Origin: Acidithiobacillus sp.
GTDB taxonomy: Bacteria; Pseudomonadota; Gammaproteobacteria; Acidithiobacillales; Acidithiobacillaceae
Assembly (NCBI GenBank): GCA_028065135.1
Contig: JAPTWR010000060.1
Coordinates: 1-13,943 of the forward strand
DNA: 13,943 nucleotides
Reading direction: 5' to 3'
Part shown: piece by piece, positions 7,494 through 13,362 of the stretch
Layout: each line of letters starts with the position of its first letter
Position numbering within the stretch: position 1 is the stretch's first letter
Translations under genes and position numbers: made by a program
The notes under the pieces: generated by a model
Told to the model about the DNA's origin: nothing
Seen by the model: only the letters and a program-made list of their open reading frames with translations
Databases searched by the model: none

Positions 7494-8066
7494 CTACTCT
7501 GCATAATACTCCTCCATCGCTGCCTGAGCCTCTTCTAAATCAAACTCATCCGGATTAAATCCCTCAGGCAACATCTCCAGGAAGGACTCCTCCTCACTAT
7601 TCTTGGCGCCCCTCTGCTGAATTTCTAGCAACTCCAAATATCCCCAGACTCCACCCACATCTTCAGGCGGACAATTTCTGCCACCCTCTATGACAGTGGC
7701 CCAAGCCTTCAGAGGTTCATGGACATCTTCGCTTTTTTCTACTTTTATGACATGCCGCCAGTCATCACCAAAGTCATAGACGTAGAGGAACCTGCTCCTG
7801 GCGTGCATGACCTCAGAGAGAATCGCCTCAGATTCTTCTTTGATCTCGACACCATAAAATTCGTTTAACTCGTCCGCCTCGTCATCTGTTTGGCCATACC
7901 GAACTTTTTTGATGATGAACTCGTGCATGTGACTTCCAGTCCAGCCCATGGCCACTTGAATCACATTATGGAGGCCCCAGAGGTTCTGCGAGGAGGCAAT
8001 CTGTATCCTGCGCCAGATCGGGGGTTCAATGCCTTCCAGATCAATTTTCATGGTAAACATCTTCAT
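7494..8066 (-). CDS. Plasmid pRiA4b ORF-3-like family protein
   Basis: A 190-residue protein with the full pattern of this family. IDLEGIEPPIWRRIQI at 8-23 corresponds to the signature 'L.gI.PPiWRRi.v'; then come LWGLHNVIQVAMGWTGSHMHEF, FLYVYDFGDDWRHVIKVEK and the acidic tail GFNPDEFDLEEAQAAMEEY. The family was named from an ORF of an Agrobacterium plasmid and is widespread, but its biochemical role is unknown. The ATG at 8066 is preceded by GGGAGG at about 12 bases, a rather long spacing. It follows the frameshifted Gln-rich gene on the same strand after about 100 bases and could be read through from it. The domain often travels on mobile DNA, which fits this accessory-looking segment. Confidence 0.88.
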   Translation of the reverse strand: MKMFTMKIDLEGIEPPIWRRIQIASSQNLWGLHNVIQVAMGWTGSHMHEFIIKKVRYGQTDDEADELNEFYGVEIKEESEAILSEVMHARSRFLYVYDFGDDWRHVIKVEKSEDVHEPLKAWATVIEGGRNCPPEDVGGVWGYLELLEIQQRGAKNSEEESFLEMLPEGFNPDEFDLEEAQAAMEEYYAE

Positions 8067-8169
8067 TTCAGTGTGTTACCTCCCTGAAAATATCCCTGTT
8101 GCCATGGGGCCGACACGCCGTTACATCGCTCGTGGCCAGCCCCAGTCTCCAACGTCGAATCTGCCGATA

Positions 8170-8578
8170 TCAAAATATCGCGTTGATCAAGTCGTCCTCA
8201 ATCCCGAAGCCCGCGCCCATCATCAGCGACTGCCCAGAACCGGAGTGTTCCAGGCTGTTCAAAAATCCGCCCTGTTGCGGCTGTGCCTGGGGATAACCCT
8301 GTGCCTGTGGCGTTTGCGGGTAGCCCGGTTGCCATGATTGTGGCTGTGCGTAACTGCTGCAGTTCATTTTGCACGGCCTGATGCATCGCCTGCATCAGCA
8401 TCATGACCTGCTGCTGTTCCTGCTGGACGTTCAGGGCCAGTTCCTTGAGATCCAGCAGCCATTCGCGGGCGTCGGCACTGCCGCCGTCTGCAGCGGTTTT
8501 GAGTTTGCCGGCCAGCCCCTGAATGCCCTGAGTTACGCTTTGCCCTTCCTGCTGAAGCCGGTTGTACTGCTGTTCCAC
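8170..8578 (-). pseudogene. Gln-rich coiled-coil protein interrupted by a +1 frameshift
   Basis: Two overlapping frames together look like one protein. The first (from a GTG at 8578) gives a Gln/Leu/Ala-rich helical segment beginning EQQYNRLQQEGQSVTQGIQ and reaching MHQAVQNELQQL. The second frame (stop at 8170) continues with a Gln/Pro/Gly/Tyr-rich linker (SWQPGYPQTPQAQGYPQAQP) and a hydrophobic end (GFGIEDDLINAIF). The change of frame falls near 8345-8365, at CTGCAGCAGTTACGCACAGCC-like repetitive sequence; the first frame continues past it with an atypical tail to 8198. I do not recognise the family. The start is uncertain: the GTG has no good ribosome site, and an upstream frame (8742-8620) in the same register as the tail might be a further broken piece. 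It may be a pseudogene, a sequencing error or recoding. Confidence 0.5.
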
Positions 8579-8752
8579 GGTGGCGATGTCCGCGTCTCTC
8601 TCCTCTCGGTGACAACTACAGTATGGGCGCGATGCCGCAAGCCTCTTTTCGCCCTGATCGATGCTGCCGCCTGCAAGGCTACCGCATCCACGGTTCCCGC
8701 CTGGGGCAGGTCCCCATCAAAACTTCCGCCATTGGCAGACAAGATGCCCGTA

Positions 8753-8953
8753 TCAGGCCCGTATCAGGTCGGCAATCCAGCCGATGATGGACCAGTCCAG
8801 CAGCAGATCCACCAGAGTGATGGCCATCCGCTGCGGGCTGCCCATGCTCCAGGCCAACAGCACGGGCAGCGCGTATACCGCCATCGCCACGATGCATGCC
8901 GCCAGCAGTAAGGCCACGAATCCGCTGCGGCTGTCCGCGATCCAGTGCAGCAT
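8753..8953 (-). CDS. Small membrane protein, superinfection-immunity (T4 Imm-like) family
   Basis: A 66-residue protein with two predicted membrane helices, about residues 12-36 and 44-64. The second half, YALPVLLAWSMG then TLVDLLLDWSIIGWIADLIR, follows the family pattern 'Y.LPt.iA...h...ai...NL.lGWT.iGWivaL.WA'. The family is named after T4 Imm, which blocks entry of DNA from further phages; most chromosomal members are uncharacterised. AAGGA is 8 bases before the ATG at 8953, and a good promoter lies at 8982-9009. The gene is divergent from the BI-1 gene. Assignment rests on a short motif, so a generic small inner-membrane protein remains possible. Confidence 0.65.
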   Translation of the reverse strand: MLHWIADSRSGFVALLLAACIVAMAVYALPVLLAWSMGSPQRMAITLVDLLLDWSIIGWIADLIRA

Positions 8954-8981
8954 GCGCGTGTTCCTTTTTGCCTATACTCTG

Positions 8982-9009
8982 ATCATACGGATGAACGGTT
9001 TGAGGTCAA
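8982..9009 (-). promoter_or_regulatory. Sigma70-type promoter for the small membrane protein
   Basis: On the minus strand TTGACC (9009-9004), a 16-base spacer, and TATGAT (8987-8982) match the consensus at 5 of 6 and 5 of 6 positions. It points at the gene starting at 8953, giving a leader of about 20-25 bases. Confidence 0.6.
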
Positions 9010-9014
9010 CAACG

Positions 9015-9047
9015 CTTGCAGGGTCGTACCCTTGCAGGGTGCGACCC
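9015..9047. repeat. Tandem 16-base repeat forming an 11-bp stem-loop upstream of the BI-1 gene
   Basis: CTTGCAGGGT occurs at 9015-9024 and again at 9031-9040, in two 16-base units differing at a few positions. The second half of unit one, GGGTCGTACCC (9021-9031), pairs with GGGTGCGACCC (9037-9047) over 11 positions with one G-T pair, leaving a 5-base loop TTGCA. It lies 27 bases before the BI-1 start and just behind the -35 box of the divergent promoter, so it may act as a leader hairpin or as an operator. Confidence 0.55.
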
Positions 9048-9074
9048 GGTGTAGACACATTTCAGGAGTAATGC

Positions 9075-9746
9075 ATGTCCCGATTTAACCAGTTCCCCGA
9101 CAGCATCCGCAGCCCCATGGTTTCCGACGTGGGTACGCTTATGGCGAAGACATACGGACTGCTGGCCCTCACCCTGATGGTCTCGGCAATAGCCTCCATC
9201 TATGGAATGCACTCCCCGTTCGCCTATCAGCACCCCTTCATTTTAATGATTGGATCCTTTGCGTTGCTCTTTGCCGTACAGTACACCGGCGCCCACCGCA
9301 GCCCCATCGCCGTCCCGTTGGTGTTCCTCTTTGCGGCCGGTATGGGCATGATGATGGGTCCGGCCATAGCAATGTACCTCAATGCGCCAAAGGGCCCGAC
9401 GATTATCACCGAAGCTCTGGGCACTACGGCCATCATGTTCATCGGATTATCCGTATACGCCCTGACCACCAGACGCAATTTCAGCCACATCGGTGGATTT
9501 CTCATAACTGGCCTGGTTATCGCCATTGTGGTATCGCTGGTAAACATCTTTTTCCTGCATCTTCCCACTCTGCAGCTCGCCATTGCCGGCGTCCTGGTGC
9601 TGGTGTTCAGCGGCCTGATCCTGTTCGATACCCAACGCATGGTTAACGGCGGCGTCCAAGAGCCGGTGTTGCTGGTGGTCGGCCTTTATCTGGACATCAT
9701 CAACCTGTTCATGGCCCTTCTCGAGATCTTCGGCAACCGGGATTGA
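9075..9746 (+). CDS. Bax inhibitor-1/YccA-family integral membrane protein
   Basis: A 223-residue protein with about seven hydrophobic segments and the standard BI-1 ending (GLYLDIINLFMALLEIFG, about residues 203-220). The N-terminus keeps the family's short soluble lead with 'V...L.KTYGLLALTLM'. Length and layout match YccA/YbhL-type members. The bacterial relatives sit in the inner membrane; YccA modulates the FtsH protease, and BsYetJ is a pH-sensitive calcium leak channel, so a stress or ion-leak role is plausible here. AGGAG is 6 bases before the ATG at 9075; an overlapping out-of-frame ATG at 9071 is ignored. The gene is divergent from the small membrane protein and convergent with the HxlR gene. 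Confidence 0.93.
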   Translation: MSRFNQFPDSIRSPMVSDVGTLMAKTYGLLALTLMVSAIASIYGMHSPFAYQHPFILMIGSFALLFAVQYTGAHRSPIAVPLVFLFAAGMGMMMGPAIAMYLNAPKGPTIITEALGTTAIMFIGLSVYALTTRRNFSHIGGFLITGLVIAIVVSLVNIFFLHLPTLQLAIAGVLVLVFSGLILFDTQRMVNGGVQEPVLLVVGLYLDIINLFMALLEIFGNRD

Positions 9747-9864
9747 TACACCTCCAGGCCGATCATTTTTTCCGCTTTGATGAGGCAGACGCGTTGCTGG
9801 AGGACTGGACGCTGCTGTTCCCACCGGATCTGTCCGATAATGCGGAAGCGGGCTCCCGCCTTCC

Positions 9865-10239
9865 TCAACGCCCGGGAAGACCCGCCGCCTGCGGCCCGCT
9901 TTCCCGGGGGCTTGGCGCCGGGTTGCCCGTCGCCGCCAATTGCTCCAGCCCCCACTTGTGCATCGCCATGAGGACGGGCCAAAGGCTCTTCCCCAGGGGG
10001 GTAAGGGAATATTCGACCTTGGGTGGTACCTCGGCATATACCAGCCGGTTCACGATGCCGTGCCGCTCCATCTCCCGCAATTGCTGGGCGAGCATCTTCT
10101 GGGTGATGCCGTGAACGGCTCTGTGGATTTCTGAGAATCTCCGGGTTCCCGTGAACAAATCCTGAAGAATCAGAACCTTCCATCTTCCACCAATGACGCG
10201 GAGGGTGACATCCACCGCGCAGGGCTCCTCTTCTGCCAT
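9865..10239 (-). CDS. HxlR-family winged-helix transcriptional regulator
   Basis: A 124-residue protein with the complete HxlR pattern: C7 near the N-terminus, LRVIGGRWKVLILQDL (about 13-28), RFSEIHRAVHGITQKMLAQQ (34-53) forming the DNA-recognition part, and VEYSLTPLGKSL in the wing region. Family members are dimeric cytoplasmic repressors or activators, many sensing aldehydes, quinones or oxidants through the N-terminal cysteine. The ATG at 10239 has GGAGG 8 bases upstream; an in-frame TTG seven codons earlier is less likely because it overlaps that site. It is divergent from the GST gene, so local control of that gene and of itself is expected. The last 20 codons are Gly/Pro-rich. Confidence 0.93.
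   Translation of the reverse strand: MAEEEPCAVDVTLRVIGGRWKVLILQDLFTGTRRFSEIHRAVHGITQKMLAQQLREMERHGIVNRLVYAEVPPKVEYSLTPLGKSLWPVLMAMHKWGLEQLAATGNPAPSPRESGPQAAGLPGR
9871..9908. repeat. GC-rich inverted repeat at the hxlR 3' end
   Basis: CCCGGGAA (9871-9878) pairs perfectly with TTCCCGGG (9901-9908), and a smaller dyad GCCGC-CT-GCGGC sits inside the loop. It lies in the last codons of the HxlR gene, between convergent genes. No T-run follows on either strand, so termination activity is uncertain. Confidence 0.3.
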
Positions 10240-10284
10240 CTCTCTTCCCTCCGTGAGCAAGGTTGGGAATCCCCCCTTTTATTC

Positions 10285-10349
10285 ATACTTACTAAAAATA
10301 TACTTACTGTTTTGTACGAATATATATAACAATAAAGTGCATACTTCAC
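10285..10349. promoter_or_regulatory. Repeated ATACTTACT elements in the hxlR-gst intergenic region
   Basis: ATACTTACT stands at 10285-10293 and 10300-10308, 15 bases apart, and a variant ATACTTCAC at 10341-10349. They lie in the AT-rich divergent intergenic region (10240-10467), which must hold both promoters. They are the best candidates for HxlR binding sites, but family sites are usually inverted repeats whereas these are direct, so this is inference. Confidence 0.4.
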
Positions 10350-10467
10350 AAGACCAGCTGTATGGGGTACTAATATCTCATCGAACGGCCAGCCGCGCTG
10401 GTCTGAAGCCATGCACAACAACCCCGGCACTTTTGCCGTCAATCGCTCGGTCAGGAGGTGGATTGCC

Positions 10468-11082
10468 ATGAAATTGTATTACAGCCCCGGTGCGTGTTCC
10501 CTGTCTCCCCATATCGTCCTCAACGAAGGCGGATTCCGCTTCGACAAGGAAAGGGTGGACCTCGCCAGCAAAAAAACGGAAACCGGTGCCGACTATACCG
10601 CCATCAACCCCGACGGTTACGTGCCCGCCCTCCTGCTCGACGACGGGCAGGTGCTCACCGAGGGGCCAGCCATCATTCAGTACCTTGCCGATCGCGTGCC
10701 CGAAAAGAAGCTCGCCCCGCCCCTAGGCACACTGGAGCGCTATCGGCTCATGCAGTGGCTCAATTTCATCTCCACGGAACTGCATAAGGGTTTTTCTCCC
10801 TTATTCAATCCGCAGGTGCCCGAGGAATGGAAGGCGGTGGCCGCTGCCCAACTCGGGCGGCGCCTGGGCACGGTCAGCCGGCAACTGGAGGGCAAGGACT
10901 GGTTGCTGGGCGAGGGTTTCACGGTGGCCGACGCCTATCTCTTTACGGTATTGGGCTGGGGCCGGCATGTGGGCATTGAACTGGAGCAATGGCCGGTGCT
11001 CCAGGCGTATCAGGGGCGGGTATCCATGCGGCCAGCGGTGCAATCGGCCCTGAAAGCGGAAGGGCTTCTCCGGCCTGCGTAA
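10468..11082 (+). CDS. gst: Glutathione S-transferase, beta-class-like
   Basis: A 204-residue two-domain GST. The N-terminal thioredoxin-like domain begins MKLYYSPGACSLSPHI, with Y5, C10 and S11 at the positions used by bacterial beta-class enzymes such as Escherichia coli GstA. The cis-proline motif VPAL and the glutathione-binding LTEGPAIIQYLAD (about 66-78) follow. The all-helical C-terminal domain carries the N-capping motif region GEGFTVADAYLF. It conjugates glutathione to electrophiles or reduces mixed disulfides in the cytoplasm. The ATG at 10468 has AGGAGG 9 bases upstream, which excludes the longer frame from 10411. The divergent HxlR regulator probably controls it, consistent with an electrophile response. 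Confidence 0.95.
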   Translation: MKLYYSPGACSLSPHIVLNEGGFRFDKERVDLASKKTETGADYTAINPDGYVPALLLDDGQVLTEGPAIIQYLADRVPEKKLAPPLGTLERYRLMQWLNFISTELHKGFSPLFNPQVPEEWKAVAAAQLGRRLGTVSRQLEGKDWLLGEGFTVADAYLFTVLGWGRHVGIELEQWPVLQAYQGRVSMRPAVQSALKAEGLLRPA

Positions 11083-11108
11083 TAGTTTTAGTCAAAAGGA
11101 GATCATGC

Positions 11109-11315
11109 ATGAATCGAGAAAATACTGTGAGTGATCCATTTTGTACTTCTTGCGTTTACTTTCCGCCCAATCTTCCAGAGGGTAAGTATCCTTCTGAAGA
11201 CTGGCTAGAGTTACAGAAAAAACAATGCTCATTCGACTTTTCCCCTGGCGCCAGAGAATGTCTGGCCACCCGGAAAACCAGCTGTAGCCTGGTTGATTTA
11301 CGTAACAAAACGTGA
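11109..11315 (+). CDS. Small Cys-rich hypothetical protein, 68 residues
   Basis: I do not recognise the family. It has five cysteines, C12 and C15 in FCTSCVYF (a CxxC), then C40, C51 and C59, a spacing that could hold zinc or an Fe-S cluster. It is soluble, with no signal peptide. AAGGAG is 7 bases before the ATG at 11109. It begins 26 bases after the GST stop on the same strand, so the two are probably co-transcribed and under the same regulator. A small metal-binding or redox protein is the most natural guess, but that is inference. Confidence 0.65.
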   Translation: MNRENTVSDPFCTSCVYFPPNLPEGKYPSEDWLELQKKQCSFDFSPGARECLATRKTSCSLVDLRNKT

Positions 11316-11472
11316 ACTGGCTCCGGTGATGGCAGGGCGTGAATAAAAAGTCTGTATTTGCACATAAATGGAGATCTCATGTATGACCAGAGAATCGTAA
11401 AGTGTAGTCGTTCGAGATAGCTTCTCCACAATTTTTCTTGTTTTTTGTGTGTAATCAACTAGGAGGCATTAT

Positions 11473-12012
11473 ATGGCTTTGTTAAAGACGGTACATCCAG
11501 ACGAAGCAGAAGGCAAAGTGGCTAACTTTTATCAACAGATCGAGGATGCTGTAGGATATATCCCAGAAGCATTTCACCTGTTCAGTGTAAGCCCCAATTT
11601 ACTCGATGGGCAGATAGCAACTATGGCTTATATGGCATCCCATCCTACGCTCAGCCCAACATTCATCGCTATGCTTCGTTATTTGGTGTCTGGAAAATAC
11701 AGAAATACCTTTTGTATCGATTTTAATGAAGCAGCATTGGTCAATGCGGGTATCAACCAGGAAGATCTACGTCAATCTCTGATTCATCCTGAACTGATTC
11801 CTCTCCCGGAACATGACAAAACCTTGATGCTTTTTGTTCTCAAGGCAATAGATAAGCCCGCGAACATCAGTGAAAAGGATATTGAGGCGCTTTACCAGGC
11901 AGGATGGACGGACCGCGATATCTACGATGCCTTGTATGCAGGTGCACATCATGCGGCTACAGATGTGCTTTTTAATGCGTTTAAAGTTTCTTCGTCCATT
12001 AAAACTGACTGA
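11473..12012 (+). CDS. AhpD/carboxymuconolactone decarboxylase-like protein without CxxC
   Basis: A 179-residue helical protein with the layout of the AhpD-like/CMD family: an N-terminal YIPEAFHLFSVSPNLLDGQI segment, the central helix LRYLVSGKYRNTFCIDFNEA, and a C-terminal helical pair ending with GWTDRDIYDALYAGAHHAA. In AhpD-type members the central motif is CxxCxxxH, the peroxidase or disulfide-reductase site. Here it reads N78-x-x-C81-x-x-x-N85, so the first Cys and the His are both replaced. Classical alkylhydroperoxidase activity is therefore unlikely, though C81 remains. AGGAGG is 6 bases before the ATG. The preceding 157 bases hold no gene and no clear promoter. The codon use is AT-richer than the left half of the window. 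Confidence 0.85.
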   Translation: MALLKTVHPDEAEGKVANFYQQIEDAVGYIPEAFHLFSVSPNLLDGQIATMAYMASHPTLSPTFIAMLRYLVSGKYRNTFCIDFNEAALVNAGINQEDLRQSLIHPELIPLPEHDKTLMLFVLKAIDKPANISEKDIEALYQAGWTDRDIYDALYAGAHHAATDVLFNAFKVSSSIKTD

Positions 12013-12079
12013 TCGCCAACGACTTTATCCAGATAGCCTAATCTGTCTAGTCAGCAATGCGATGGTAAGGACAATTTGA

Positions 12080-12412
12080 GCTGTTGTTTTCAATCATCCA
12101 CCCATTGGGGCGATTGGGCTTACTGAAATGGAGATTCGGGATATCCATGGGGATAATGTGGGCACCATCTATTGCACCCGTTTCCGATCTGTGACGTTTG
12201 CTTTTTCCGAAAACTCCGTACAAACGGACATGAAACTTGGCGCTGTCGGCGCTGAGGAGAAAGCTGTCGGACGTCATATCATCGGTGTTGGCGCCGAAGA
12301 GATGCTTCAAGGCGTTGCCTTTGCTGTAAAGATGGGCGCTTGTAAAGGCCATTTTGATGACACCTTGGCTCTTCATCCAACCAGTGCGGAAGAACTTGTC
12401 ACTATGCGTTAG
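12080..12412 (+). pseudogene. gor: C-terminal fragment of glutathione reductase
   Basis: The frame encodes about 110 residues of the dimerisation domain of pyridine nucleotide-disulfide reductases of the glutathione reductase type: FNHPPIGAIGLTE at the start, then GAEEKAVGRHIIGVGAEEML, and the catalytic-site ending HPTSAEELVTMR with the His-Pro pair that forms the acid-base site in the partner subunit. The FAD and NADPH domains and the redox disulfide are absent. A TGA stands directly before the conserved part, and similarity may continue a few codons earlier in another frame. No ribosome site precedes the first usable ATG at 12128. It cannot be a working reductase alone and is best read as a relic. 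Its last segment is nevertheless undamaged, which suggests recent truncation. Confidence 0.85.
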
Positions 12413-12467
12413 AACCGTTATTTAGATAAGTTTTCCTGGGATAAATACGTTCAATGAGGTTCATTAT

Positions 12468-13337
12468 ATGTCCCGCGTACGCATAATCTTGCTGACTCTG
12501 ATAGTACTCCTTGGTATGGCTGGCAATAGTCTGCTGGCAAGAGCAGCCTTGGGCGGACATTTAATTGGGCCGCTTCCATTTACCGCAATTCGGTTAGCAA
12601 GCGGCGCGGCGATCTTAATCGTCCTGATGATGGTGACTACGGCTCGACCTAGATTGCATCATATACTGATGCCAGTGATGTTGTTTGTGTATGCGTTGGC
12701 ATTTGCATATGGCTATGAGCAGCTTGGGGCTGCTACTGGAACTCTATTTTTGTTTTTTGCCATTCAGGCGACCATGCTGGCATGGGAGATTCGTGGTGGC
12801 TACCGGTTGTCAAAACTTCAGTGGATTGGGAGCGGGATAACTCTCGTGGGGTTGTGGGTGTTGGTGGGTGGTATCTCGCATCTTCCTAAGCTTTTGGGGA
12901 TAGGATTGATGATAGGGGCCGGTGTCGCGTGGGCTGGATATTCGATACTGGGCAAAAGTTCCAGGGATGACTTGGCGACCACAACGGCAAATTTTATATA
13001 TTCTGGGCTGGTCGCTATTATTCTATTAGTGATCTATGCAGCGATACAAAGCTGGCATCATGAAGTCATTCATATAAGCCTTGCGGGAATCTATTATTCT
13101 ATGCTCATTGGTGCAATAACCTCGGCATTGATTTATGTACTCTGGTATATCTTAATGAAGGAGCTAAGGGGCGTAACGAGTGCTGTCATACAAATGCTGG
13201 TTCCCGTGATTGTCGTTATTAGTGCGGCTCCGTTGTTGGGCGAGCAAATAACTACCCGTCTAATTTTGGCCGGCGCAACTATGCTAACAGGGATACTTTT
13301 AGTAACAATACCAAAAACTAGGCGCGCTCTAGAATGA
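12468..13337 (+). CDS. EamA/DMT-superfamily transporter
   Basis: A 289-residue protein with about ten hydrophobic helices arranged as two similar halves, the EamA pattern. The first half has GNSLLARAALGG at the start of the repeat and AFAYGYEQLGAATGTLFLFF; the second has GVAWAGYSILGK and LIYVLWYILMKELRGVTSAV, followed by the usual PVIVVISAAPLLGE. Such inner-membrane proteins export amino acids or other small metabolites, but the substrate cannot be told from sequence. GAGG lies 8 bases before the ATG. It follows the gor fragment after 55 bases. Base composition is AT-rich (28 G or C in 60 bases sampled near its start), unlike the por genes, suggesting transfer together with its left neighbours. 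Confidence 0.92.
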   Translation: MSRVRIILLTLIVLLGMAGNSLLARAALGGHLIGPLPFTAIRLASGAAILIVLMMVTTARPRLHHILMPVMLFVYALAFAYGYEQLGAATGTLFLFFAIQATMLAWEIRGGYRLSKLQWIGSGITLVGLWVLVGGISHLPKLLGIGLMIGAGVAWAGYSILGKSSRDDLATTTANFIYSGLVAIILLVIYAAIQSWHHEVIHISLAGIYYSMLIGAITSALIYVLWYILMKELRGVTSAVIQMLVPVIVVISAAPLLGEQITTRLILAGATMLTGILLVTIPKTRRALE

Positions 13338-13340
13338 AAT

Positions 13341-13362
13341 AATTCTAAATTGCATTAGAATT
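13341..13362. repeat. 8-bp AT-rich inverted repeat at the IS630/EamA junction
   Basis: AATTCTAA (13341-13348) pairs with TTAGAATT (13355-13362) around ATTGCA. It begins four bases after the EamA stop and contains the transposase stop codon. It could end the EamA transcript or be part of the IS end, but no T-run or known terminal repeat was recognised. Confidence 0.4.

Noticed and set aside
8369..8911. Plus-strand frame of 180 codons
   Set aside because: Antisense to the Gln-rich and Imm-like genes; His/Pro/Gln-rich shadow.
8971..9009. Plus-strand promoter for BI-1 in the divergent region
   Set aside because: TATACT at 8973-8978 has no acceptable -35 partner; no other pair was convincing.
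9447..10037. Minus-strand frame opposite BI-1
   Set aside because: Antisense shadow overlapping the HxlR gene in another frame.
9743..10114. Plus-strand frame after the BI-1 gene
   Set aside because: The first 35 residues look acceptable, but there is no ribosome site and most of it is antisense to the HxlR gene.
10411..10467. Longer GST start
   Set aside because: AGGAGG before 10468 and the conserved MKLYYSPGACS beginning favour the shorter form.
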